A DNA stretch of 64,000 bases, from contig OY727103.1 of NCBI GenBank assembly GCA_963402885.1, positions 4,316,501 through 4,380,500 of the forward strand, given 5' to 3'. This document shows, piece by piece, positions 51,640-62,800 of the stretch. Source of the stretch: Antedon bifida (Eukaryota > Echinodermata > Crinoidea > Comatulida > Antedonidae). The notes beneath the pieces were generated by a model, which had not been told where the DNA came from, did no database searches, and saw nothing but the letters and a program-made list of their open reading frames with translations. The number at the start of each line of letters is the position of its first letter. Within the stretch, counting starts at the first letter, position 1. The translations under genes and the position numbers were made by a program.

Positions 51640-51790
51640 AATACAATATTTTGCAACACCGTTTAGTCATGGGATGCAATACACTCGGAAAATTGTTGGG
51701 AATCTTCAGGAAAATCCCATACATATATATTTCAATCTGCCCTATACCTTCCTATGGTTGTTGGCAAGTTTGGACTCCTTATATCCTGTA
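51640..51790 (-). pseudogene. Decayed kinase C-lobe fragment, relic of a third paralogue
   Basis: The minus-strand frame GIFLKIPNNFPSVLHPMTKR aligns with GILLVLPKDFPDALRPMMKQ of gene A and GTLLEIPHDFPVALRPMIEK of gene B. Just upstream in the same frame TCQQP-EGIGQ aligns with TCDQPWKGLGE, interrupted by a stop at the Trp position. No other kinase motif is preserved nearby. Confidence 0.75.
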
Positions 51791-52549
51791 AATAGCGAAA
51801 CACTTAGGCCTAAACCATAGCAAGATGCCTTAAGAACTGGTAAGAAATATTGAACATAATGTCTTCATAGATGGAATGAGATTGGCTAAACTACTTAAAA
51901 TTATAAGATAAAGTCAATTATTTATTTTTTTTAAACGAGTGAAAAGTGTGTTAACTTTCACAACAGCTTTATGCGTGTACTAGGGAGAAAGCCTAAGGTA
52001 TTAATAAGCAGTTTCTCAATATTGAAGCCACGAAAACGGACATTCTTGTGTATATTATTTGATTTGTCGTAAGTTTACAATAACATTTCCTTTTAAAACA
52101 ATTATAATTTTTAAACTCATGTACGAGACTAAAAGTTTCATCGTCTAATATTTTACAATAGATGGAAAGATATAGACCTAAGCAATACATTACATTAGGC
52201 CTATGGTCTTATTTATATTTCTGATTAGGTGCTAAAATAAGTTCATGAATTTTTATACAGGATTTTGAAGTATGTATACATGTTTTCAAAATCAAAGCTT
52301 ACGTCATGCTCTGCTAGTCATATTTATAGATACGCACAAAATGTGAACAGATATCATAGAACGCACAATAAAATAGCATAAAACGCACAATCTAACCCAA
52401 ATTGTAGTGTTCTTTTGATTTTTTTAGGGAAATTTTGGGATTTGCGTAATGGTCTGATGATCATGACGATTGGATTGCTACAGGATACACAATCTTCCGT
52501 CACGTAATAACATATTCCACGGAATACACAAACGAGGAATAAGCAGTAG

Positions 52550-55500
52550 TTATTCCAAGCCTAATTCCTTGTACTTGGTCCACAACCAGTCATGATATTT
52601 ATTCAGGAAATTGTCATTTGGATGAACCTAAAAATAAATTACAACCAATACAATTATTATGTATGTAATATAACATTATGTTAACTTGAATCATTTAAAT
52701 ATCTACTATAAAGCTCTGTCTACGCTATCAAACTAGTTTGACCAAAAATATGGTAGTAATATGCCCAAATATGGTAGTGATATGCCAAAATATCGTAGTG
52801 ATATGACATCATCATGTCCATAAATACATTTTTTGTCCCATAAAATGTGATAGTGTAGACAGAGCTTTATGCCTATTATTAAATCAGCGATGAGCTATAC
52901 GTAGAATACGACAAAATGCAAGATTTCACAATACCTCTTTCCATTTTCCAAGACAAAATATTTTATATGAGTCATTACCATATTTCCCAATACCATGTAA
53001 TTCATCAGCATTTTCCCAGTCTTTCTCTAAAAATTCATCTACATAAAAAAATGTATTTAAAGAGCTCATTTCAATTATTTCGCCATTTCATAAACAAATA
53101 ATAATAATATATTAGGCCTCCTTTAACATGATCATCAAAAGAATAAATCAAAATGTTGTTCCAAGTTCCGAAATACTAAGAATTATTCGTAGTCTATACA
53201 AAATAGGTCATCGACCTATACTTTTGTAACAACGACATCATTTCTAGAATAACCACACTGTACAGGAAGTCGTGTCAATAAATACGGCAATTAAACTACA
53301 GAACAGTGGACCTACAGTTCGTTAAGTCAATGCATCTTATTTATCTGTTTCTAGATGTAAACATATTTATTGTAAATCCATACATTAACATTTTTGCAAC
53401 AGAAGGCAAATATTGGATCATAACCCGTATGTAGCAGAATGGTTGTGTTAAACCGATTAAAAAAATATCATACCAGAAAATCTGATGATCATTTTCGCGC
53501 GTTTTTTATGTAACCCAAGATGCTGAAGAAGGTTCGCAATCGGCTGCCAGTCGGCTTTCCGCGTTACGTCAGCAGTAGGATACAATTCAAAGAATTGCCA
53601 TAGTATAGGAATAGCCACTGCTCCTATACAAATCACAAAAAAACATTCAGTTAGACCTGGGGAAAGAAAATGAATACAGTACAATAGTATATCCAGCAGA
53701 TTTAGGCGTACAATACAGTACTTGGATGGCATGATAAACTCACTAAAAACCCTGATAAACACGGTTTTACCTCTTGTTTTATTAAGAAACATTGTAGCAA
53801 TCAGCAACTTCCACGGGTCATGAAATAAAGATTCTTGTACAAGATTATATGGTGACTTTGGTGGTGTCCATAAAACTCGTCTATCTAAATTAGTTTCAAT
53901 TAACGTATTATTTTCCATTGTATAACTTGTCATCGGTCTCTTTGCCGACTCAGTATTCTCGACTTTACATGAAATTGAAATATCTTGTGACATCTGCAAT
54001 TTATCAGAATTTAGTTCCTCTTGCGAATCTTTAGATACCAGTTCAGACTGCAACCGATCCGGTATTAGCTCTTCTTGCAATCCATCAGACTTTAGCTCTA
54101 TTTGTAATCGAGAATTTGGCTCCGTTTGTAATCCGTCAGAGTCTAGCTGTTGCTGCAGTCTATCAGACATTAGCTCCTTCTGTAATCGAGAATTTGCCTC
54201 CGTTTGCAATCCATCAGAGTCTAGCTCTTGCTGCAATCCATCAGACTTTAGCTCTTTCTGTAATCGACAATTTGGCTTCGTTAGCAATCCATCAGAGTCT
54301 TGCTGTTCCTGCAATCTATTAGACTTTAACTCCAATTCATAAGACTTTAGCTCCTTCTGCAAGACATCTTCACTTTGTGATATTCTTCTCTTCCTGAGAC
54401 AGAATTTTTGTTTAGGTTTAGCAGCGTTCTCACGACATGAAGCTGTTTTTGATACATCTTGTGCACAATACGTCTGCACATTGTCAGTCTTTCGTGTCAG
54501 TCTTTTCTCTTTAGACTTCATGGTACCATGTGACATTTGTCTCTTCCTGAGATTTCTGAAGTATGGACTTGATTTGATTGGCATCTTGGAGCCGGGACCT
54601 ACAATAAAAGAAACTCAAATATGTTTTTATTAATTAAGTTTCAACAAGATTGATTAATAACCCAGTCTTCTTCCCCAAATTGACTCACTCTTGTGCGCGC
54701 GTAAATAATACAAACAAAATCCACATTATGGACATTTCAAACTTTTTATTGAAAAAACATATAAAAATTGACAAAACATAAAACCTATACTATGATTGTT
54801 TATGAAGTTGAATAAAATAACTGAAAAGACGAGTTATTATTAATTAATTAATAATTAAATAAGAGACTCTGCTCATTTTAATTGTGAAGCTTAAATGTCT
54901 TTAGCGTAAAGTGCGTCTAAAAGATTATCTGTTTCAATCTTAAATGCACAACTTTTAGGCAGAAATATTTAGCAACCACTAAGAAGCCAAAATAATCTCA
55001 TTAAATTAGAGCAGCATTGTCTTAAAATTTATCAAAGTACTAAATTACAAATAAAGTTTGTAAGTAAGTAAAGAAAAAACAAGTTGATTGAAATTCATTT
55101 TAACTTTGGGAGAAACGGTGTAAATGCCGCAGTAATATTATGCAAGTTGCAATAGAAATATTGTACCAAAATAGTTTAGATAAAGTTCCTTAAAATAACT
55201 TATCTACAAGTCCAACTACACATCACCATTAAAGTAGTTATGTTATAGAAATGTTGCAGACAGGTTTGTTGTTCTTTACCATTACAAAAGTTGTTGAGAA
55301 TGTTTTGATGAGATGTGATCAATTCTGGAGAGAGAAGTACAGTACAGTAGAAGGGTCATAGTTCATAGGACTTGTTATGGCAGGTGGAGTTGGTGTTCAA
55401 GGATTAATGTTCTCAGAACTTTAGCATCAATTTGTTTTTAAATCCTGATAGTCAATATTAGTCTTAGTCTTGGACACCCTATTTTGTTTAGGCCTAGGGA

Positions 55501-58500
55501 TTTGCATAGCCTATGAAGCAAAGCATCTGCGAATGCCTGGAAACCAATTCATGTGGTAATAGCTCCATTAAATTTATGGTTGTCCTAAATCTATTAAAGA
55601 TATTATAAACATGTTCATATGTAAACATGTTGATAGTTAAACATTTTAATACGTAAACATGTTTAAATACTTAAACACGTTTATATAGTTAAACATGTTT
55701 ATACTTAACTTGTGTTAAAAAAAGTTTCTGCAGTAAAATACAAACAAACGAACACAAATAAAAAATTCTTTTAAAGTGAAACAGAGAAAGCTGCTAAAAT
55801 CACTACAGTACTGGTTCTACATAAAGTCGTAAATTGAGGAGAATTTATTAGATTGATTCTTTTAATTACTGAATTGATTCAACAATGCATTTTAGTCTCC
55901 TTTTAATTTATTTTTTCCAAGGAGATTTATTTAGCCTCTAGATAAAATATAATTTTCTTTTTGTTACAATAAATGATTTAAAATGGTAATAAATTAGACT
56001 TGCATCAATTTTCATAGCAAGTTTCAACCACAGACATTGCATGGTCAATTATTAAACTTATTGTTTTCTGTAAGTTGTCAGGAAATGGATTTCAAAGAAA
56101 TCATTATATAGATAATAATTATTATTATACTGTACAGTTTTAGTTGAAAATATGATTATCAATTTCTTTTTATAAGTCAGACTTGTGCATAATAATGTTC
56201 ACCCACATAATAGTTTCCTTATTACTAAAAGCCACACACATAGTGATAGACTTTGAAAACAGTAGAACCCTTATATAGGGGTACCCTTTAAGAGGACCCC
56301 TTCCTGTGAAACAAATGAGAGGAAACATGTTGTTTAACACTATAACCAACCTCTATTCAGTACACATTTTGTTGGGTCCTCAAGGTGTCCCCTTAACAGG
56401 GGTTCTACTGTAACGAATTATATGATTTTCACCACAAATTGGTTAAAAATATAATCATTATTTGGAGACCTAAATACAAATATGTTACACTATTAAGTTC
56501 TGTCTACACTATCAAACTTTATGTGATAAACAAATGTTATGTGCACATATATGGACATGATGATGTCATATCACTTCCATATTTGAGCATATCACTACCA
56601 TATTTGGGCACATCCCCTTTTTTTTTGTCAAACCAGTTTGATAGTGTAAACAGAGCTTTACATTACAAATACTCTATAATGAAACTAATAACTAAAATAA
56701 ATCTATTATTACAGTAGAATCAAGAATTAAAATCTAATATTAAGGCTTTAGAAAATACTAGAGATTTGGTCAGTGTCACTATTTTTCCTTTCTGGCTCGC
56801 TTTGGTGTACTTGCTTGCTCTTCTGCCTCTCCATCATCCCCCCTACCTTTAAAATTAATCTTCACAAGCAATTTTTTCATTGATTGTTCTTTATTATACT
56901 TTTTACTGCTCTTATCGGTTGACGGTTGAGCAACTTTGCGTATATTCTTACCTGCGGGAGACTTGTTCGGTTTTTGTTTAGTCTTTTTTTCTGGTGTTGA
57001 TTTTGTCTTACTTGTGCTTTTCCTCTTTGCCGGTGTCTTTTTTTTCGGTGTTGCCGGTTTGGCTTTTGTGGTAGCTTTATTTCCGGTTCCACGAACAGTA
57101 AAGTCAAAATCATCCGCATCATGTTCAGATTTATTTACTTTAAAGTAAGCTGCTAGTTCGTTCCGGGAACGGAAACGTCTATTGGTTGGGCTAAACGAAC
57201 AAAAATATAAATAAAAGAAACAATATTATATTTGATTATTAATTAAGGGCTTACTATACCAGAGGTATAATCAAGATTACTGTACTAATATACAAGTTTT
57301 TTGGAGGTGTGGCACTTTGCAGCGAACAGATTCTCAGAGCTTCTTCTGACATTTGTCCCTCGTTCAGAACACAGAAATGTGTCCTCCTAAAGGGGTGGGG
57401 GGGGGGGGGTGGGAGGGGGGTTGGTTCTACTGTAATAGCAAAATAAATATCATTACCTTATCAAATACACATCAAACTTTCCTGCCGATCTTCCGGTCAG
57501 TCTCTGAGTAACTTTTCTTTTCCATCCTTCTGGTAACCTATTATCCTCCTCAAGAACACCAGCTTCATCCTTTTTCCCATCATCCTCTTTGTCCTCATCA
57601 CCCTCATTGGTTAACTCTTTATTTTCATCTTTCGAACTACTGTTTCCTTTCTCCTCTTCTTCTGTCTCTTTAGCTTCATCCTGAGAACTTACTTCCTCTT
57701 TCTGTGCTTCTTCGTCTTTTGTGTCTTTCTTTGAATCACATCTGTTGCCGCCATCTTCCGACTCTGAAGTGTTCTGCGATTCTGCTTCCGTTTTATCAGC
57801 TGCTTTGATGCCATTGTCAGATTCACTATCATTGTTGTCTGGTGACTGGGAAGGAGTCAATGGTGTTATCTTGCAAACTTCTCCAATACTTTCATCAGCA
57901 CTTGAAGAGCTGAAAATAATTAAGACAATTTATAATTTAATCAAAATAATCATCATTTGAGTAAAAAAACACTTTTTTGAAAAATGAATCCTAGTTAGGA
58001 AGCTTTTAAAAATAATATTATTAATATTAGTCTTCTATGCTATTCCTAGTAGTAATGTGCATAAATTCCTATCTATTTTATCTAGGCCTAGACTATCTAC
58101 CTAGGCCTATCTATATTATATGCCGGCCCAGCTAGCTAGCCTAGGCCTAACTAGGCCTATACTTACTAGTTAGGCTAGTCTATTCTATATATTAACTGTA
58201 CTAGGCCTACTACTAGGCCTAGCTTAGCATAGTCATCTAGCTAGCCTACCTAGCTAGCACAGTATCTATAGCTAACTAGGCCTTATGGTCTGGACCAATT
58301 GCACTAAGGCCTATACTAGTCCAAGGCGATTTACTGCTCGGCTTGACGGCTGCTACTCGGGCACGACCGCGAGGTTTCAGTGCAGCAGGTATCACGACCA
58401 CCAGGCCTAGGATGGATCTTCGGCAAGTTCTATTAGTATTTGTCTAAAACTCTCATACACAGGCGAATATTGAATTAATCTACCAATTAACCAAATGTAA

Positions 58501-58570
58501 TATTGCATCCTTGAATAAAGATGACACTGTACCTTCGTCTAGAATTCGTAGAATCTTGATTTTCCTCCAT
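52550..58570 (-). CDS. MBD4: MBD4, methyl-CpG-binding thymine/uracil DNA glycosylase (629 aa, fully spliced form)
   Basis: MBD4 removes T or U mispaired with G at methylated CpG sites in the nucleus by base-excision repair. Exons 58533-58570, 57457-57909, 56952-57190, 53771-54598, 53474-53623, 52935-53038 and 52550-52627 total 1890 nt in one frame. The N-terminus is acidic; the MBD spans exons 2-3 ([26 protein letters not shown], then [20 protein letters not shown]). Exon 4 holds a Lys-rich segment and about ten degenerate [11 protein letters not shown]-type repeats, probably coiled coil or disordered. The HhH-GPD glycosylase follows: [20 protein letters not shown], the helix-hairpin-helix [12 protein letters not shown], and catalytic Asp609 in [14 protein letters not shown] (human D560). 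Human MBD4 is 580 aa. All junctions are GT/AG. Confidence 0.92.
52710..52869. mobile_element. MITE family A, copy 3
   Basis: Best-preserved copy: termini AAAGCTCTGTCTACGCTATC and GATAGTGTAGACAGAGCTTT, with three internal ATGGTAGTGATATG-like repeats. It lies in the last intron of the MBD4 gene. Confidence 0.88.
55607..55706. promoter_or_regulatory. Cluster of AAACATGTT palindromic sites in the MBD gene
   Basis: Within 100 bp there are four AAACATGTT cores plus one AAACACGTTT, some fitting RRRCWWGYYY (a p53-family half-site) and also containing TAAACA forkhead-like words. It lies in the long intron (54599-56951) of the spliced form. A regulatory role is conjecture; it may be a decayed simple repeat. 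Confidence 0.3.
56260..56410. mobile_element. Short inverted-repeat element, family C
   Basis: Termini CAGTAGAACCC and GGGTTCTACTG-like (AGGGGTTCTACTG) with a second inner pair (CCCTTTAAGAGG / CCTTAACAGGGG); about 150 bp. A degenerate relative is at 239-389, and one end appears near 57422 (GGTTCTACTG). Confidence 0.65.
56494..56659. mobile_element. MITE family A, copy 4
   Basis: Termini AAGTTCTGTCTACACTATC and GATAGTGTAAACAGAGCTT enclose the usual CATGATGATGTCATATCAC core. It lies in the MBD gene just downstream of the short-form stop codon. Confidence 0.85.
56779..58570 (-). CDS. MeCP2-like short product of the same locus (300 aa, donor at 56951 not used)
   Basis: Exons 58533-58570 and 57457-57909 are shared with the MBD4 form; exon 3 continues past the internal donor (GCAG/GTAAGA at 56952/56951) to a TAG at 56779-56781, giving 903 nt in frame. 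The result is an acidic N-terminus, an MBD whose [21 protein letters not shown] and DADDFDFTV resemble vertebrate MeCP2 more than MBD4, a Lys/Pro/Thr-rich AT-hook-like segment, then [10 protein letters not shown], close to the KLLVKMPF stretch of MeCP2, and a basic end TPKRARKEK. The extension stays open for 57 codons and is not repeat-derived, which argues it is translated. It would be a nuclear methyl-DNA reader without glycosylase. Whether the transcript exists is inferred. Confidence 0.65.
57391..57420 (+). other. G-tract (possible quadruplex former) in the intron splitting the MBD
   Basis: Thirty bases nearly all G (runs of 4 or more, broken by single T or A) on the plus strand; the transcribed RNA carries the C-rich complement about 30 nt downstream of the donor of exon 57457-57909. 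Confidence 0.6.
58080..58410. repeat. AGGCCTAG palindrome cluster 3, in intron 1 of the MBD gene
   Basis: Dense TAGGCCTA, CTAGCTAGC and TAGGCCTAG words as at 8157-8610, placed between coding exon 1 (58533-58570) and exon 2 (57457-57909). Confidence 0.85.
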
Positions 58571-59863
58571 AATTACTTACTATCTTTGGACGATTAAAAA
58601 AAAACGCGAATCAATTGAGCGCCCTCATTTGTTTCTGCAAAATTCATTACGTCATCGTAGTCTAGTCGTCAATTAGCCTACTATACTATTAATGCTGTGT
58701 ACCAGTAATATGTTTCGTTTTTAAATCAGGAAGTCTAATTTATTTTCCAGTAGGCCTAATAAAATGATAAATTAAATTTTTTAAACACAAAATGTATAGG
58801 CCAATAAAACTTAATACAACTCATAATTAAGGCTTCAAAGAAATAAGTGTGACTACACGTAATTCCCGAACTCCTATGCGAATACCCTTTTTTCAAGTTG
58901 TTATAACTCGTGGAAAATTATTGTCTTCTCCCCAACAACACCTCTCAAAATCACCAATTTGTGACTTATTGTCATTTAAATATATAATGTGGTTGTTGAA
59001 TTGGACATTCTTAAAGGGTAATAGGCCGTTACCGCGGTGATACGTAACATAATCATGTTCTAGACCTCTTGAACATTATGTAGACATTCTGTGACGTCAG
59101 TGTTGACTGAAGTCTGTACAGACTTTGTGTTTAGAAAAACATAGGGCCTACAACATTTTATGTAACAAACTACAGCTATGGCGTGGAACGTCATTGTATA
59201 AAATGCATGTGGGAATTAGGAGTTGGGAGCAAAAAGTAATATATATATAACAGAAACAACAAATCCCGGTGCGCGTGTACATACGACGCGTCGTGACGTT
59301 TACTCCCATTTCCCTCACATCATCATGCGTCACGAAAATTTGATTTGGGAACCACGTTAACTGTGTATTCAAGTTTGCTTCCTAAGCTTAAAAGTTGGAA
59401 ACGGAATCATTCCCACTATTCCCATCGACTAGTGCATACATAATATTCAAAATCCTTTTTATTTCAAACTGGCCAGCCTAGCGTGATTAGTTAATGCTCC
59501 GCTACGGTACTAAACGTAGGCCTATCTAGCTATTCCGAATATTTTTTCTTTCATTTTATAAATTGACACAGAAACCAAACAAGTAGAAAAGAAGTCATTG
59601 ACAAAGAAGAAGATTAACATGACAAAGAGCACTTTAAAAAGCATTGAACCCACATAGTGTATTCTTTTCGAGAAAAGTATTTAATCTTCAGGCAAGCGGA
59701 ACCAGATTTTAGAACAAAATCCAATTGTTAGGGAGAGTCGAGTACACATAATACGTTAGTAAAGTGAAGACTGACGTTAGGACTAAATCGAAGCTTCTTT
59801 TACAATAAGCGATTGAGAGTGAATGTTAATAAGATATATAGGGGTACAAGAATACGGGGAGAC
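58571..59863. promoter_or_regulatory. Head-to-head intergenic region of the MBD gene and the secreted-protein gene
   Basis: About 1.3 kb separates the two divergent start codons. GAGCGCCCTCATTTG and GACGTCAGTGTTGAC (a CRE-like TGACGTCA relative) and several CG dinucleotides (GTGCGCGTGTAC, ACGACGCGTCGTGACG) occur, but no distinct core promoter can be assigned by eye. No other gene seen. Confidence 0.4.
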
Positions 59864-62800
59864 ATGGGTAAAGGAGGGTTGCAAGTATTAATATTTACGG
59901 TTGTCTTATTCGTGTGTGGGTATGGAGCTGTAGTCCGACAGGAAGTTGACGAGGTAAGAGATAGTATAGAAAGCGTAAAAATCTAGTTTTAAGCATGATC
60001 AGCTCAACTCTAATATCACAGAATCAGCTCAATACTCAAATTATTTTTCGTTTAAAAGGTTTCGCTGGGATTTAAATATACGCCCCCTTCAATGAAATGA
60101 GTGATCATACGTTAGGCCATAGTTAGATATAGCCTCTTGGGCTAACTAATTTTGATTTTGAAGCGTAAAGTCTACTAAAAGTCCAACCACGAATGAGTGA
60201 TATAGGCATGTGTGGTCATTGGTAAACTGGTCAATGGTACCAGCCCGAAATAAGTAATAGGTGCACCCGTGGTGAACAAAGACATCTTCGTCTTCAATCT
60301 GTGGTTACGACGAACCTCCTGAGTTGGACCGCGGTCTATTCTTGCGTTATACAGTAGTTATAGCATGTCATATACATACAATGATCGGAAGTAAATACCA
60401 AATACAAATTTACATTCCTTCAACGGTTTCATCTCACGCACTCAGTGACCATGCTGATTTGTTTGTGATTACTTAACTGACAAAAGAATAGCCTTTCATG
60501 TTGTGACTTTGTCTTGGAAATCATAACCGAGAGAGTTCCGGGTTTACTATCTAGTGCTCCTTTTAAAGTTGAGTGATTGCTCAGAAAATAAGGACTGGCA
60601 CCATCAGTTCGATAAGTTTTGCAAACAAATATACAAGTTACCCATGTAAAGCAAAATTTCAAAAGATGTATTTAGGTTGTACTATTGGCCTTCAAGCTAA
60701 TATATCGGTCACAAGCTAGTTAACATCCCAAATGAACGCGAGCATTCATCCTGTCAGTGTGCCCCCGAGTGTGCGACAGGACAAAACTAAAAATTAAAGA
60801 AAGTTATTCAACGAAAAAATGGAAATCATATGAAAGTGTTAATGATTCATAATTTTTCAGGTTAAATTGTTTACATGCCCTTGACTTGTGGATATTAAGT
60901 AAACACTCACGCGCGGGGAGCGGTGCGGTATGCTATACAAATCTCTCGTTCAATTCACACCTCTGGTATTCAAGATTATTCGCTTTTTGTACGCTAGGCT
61001 GGTTGTATTATTGTGGCTTTTCTAGAGACTCGGTGACAACCAGCCTACTCAATGATTAAAGTGTTAAAAACCTACATACTAAAGTATTTGGTTTCCTTTT
61101 CTTACTTTAGTAGTAGTATTCCCTTTTTTTTTTTTTTTCTCTTTCGTGGGGGTCACCCACATTTATTCATTCCTTTACAAATATATATTATATAACATAC
61201 ATACATTTTTTATAAAAATATAAAACAATAAAATTCAATATAGCAGCTAAAAAGGCACTATATTTATACTTGTACATAAAATCGATGGAGTAAAAGTATG
61301 CTTTAAAAACGTACATTTTATGTTTATTGCAAGTTATAGTAAAAGTACGAATATTATTTAAATTTACTTTATATTAAAAAATGTATTAAAAAGTAGTTGT
61401 TTCTTTTATTATATCTTAAATCAGTACTCACAATTTGTTTCTTTATTTCTTTTGACCTTATATTCCATCCATTACAAATATATACACCCATACACACATT
61501 AATATACCTATTTACATTTACGAATCAGTTTAACATAGTTATTATAAACACATTATATGTTACTTTTTATGTTTTGGCCTTGTATAACATTTGTTTCATT
61601 CCACTATTTCTAAACCTTAAAGTTCTGTTCTTACTATGTTGGCCATTTATATTGTTTGTTTACATATATGTTTGACCGTGTGTTTCAGTCTATGTTTTAC
61701 CCTAATACATTTATTTCTATCATGTATTAGTTTTAGTATAGGCCTAGGTGTTTGTTAGTTTTATAATGTATTGCTTTATTATAGGTATGACCTTATGTTT
61801 AGCATTATTTCATATATAGAATATTATCATAGCAGATGTGTTCTGCCTAAACTTAATTCAATTGATTTATTACATTCTTACATAACTTTATAGTAACTAC
61901 TGGTACAGTTTTGATTTTCCAATATATGAATGCTTATATAATATATACACTACAGCTTGTACTAGTTTTATATTTTTCTTATTTTATGAATTCTAATAAT
62001 TTAATTTTAACATCATTCCATTTTATAACTGCTTTATACTGATTACATGCGTATTCATTTTCTATAAGATTTTTTAATTCAAACTTAAACATATTCAAGA
62101 TACTTTTTGATTCGTTAACCATCATGTTATCTAATAAACCAAGCCTTATGCGGGATTTGTAGATACAAAACGTAAAGATAGATGTTAGTTCATTTACAAG
62201 TTTATCTTTGGAACCAGTAACTATATCAAACCAAAGTATTGGCGTTTCATTAGGAAAGCATTCAACAATAAGATTATTGAATTTCCTCCAAACTGGCTTA
62301 ATCTCTTTACACTTAAGTAACATATGTTCTTCGTTTTCTATCATTCTATCATATTCCCTTTTTAAACGTTTAGGTTGTTACCAGTTTGTTGTCGGTATCG
62401 TAAAATTCAATCTTCCGTTTATAGGCCTTCAGCAATTGCTTTCCAAATCGAAAAGTGTCTGTTATTACCAATATTAAAATGCAAACGTGTTCTTCTGGTT
62501 TAACTTTTAATTTACGGAAATATTTAACAAATTGAACGATTTTTAGTCATACATATTAAAATATTATATCAGTATCAGCAGGGAAGAGTGAAAATGTCAC
62601 TCTTCCCTGGTATCAGTATAATATCTTTATTCATCTCTCATGGGGCAATTAACAAAAGAAGGAGATGGATTACATCAGCTTACCATATAAAAAGTACAAA
62701 TTACAACATCAAATATAAAAGATAAAACTCTTATTAAATATTATTAAGTGTTTAAGTTAATATAATAATAGTTGAATCTAATTAATAATTAGGCCATCTT

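Larger units (their letters stand above)
51343..52549. other. Intergenic region between gene B and the MBD gene
   Basis: Holds the gene B promoter flank (TATA candidate at 51434-51446), a decayed kinase fragment (51640-51790), and otherwise AT-rich unique sequence in which I see no exon. The MBD gene 3' UTR should extend into the right part. Confidence 0.6.

Noticed and set aside
54116-54322. Plus-strand 68-codon frame opposite the MBD4 repeat exon
   Set aside because: Antisense shadow of the repetitive [11 protein letters not shown]-type coding region of MBD4.
61397-61675. Plus-strand 92-codon hydrophobic open frame
   Set aside because: AT-rich composition gives Phe/Leu/Ile runs; no start context or splice signals, and it lies inside an intron beside a LINE fragment.
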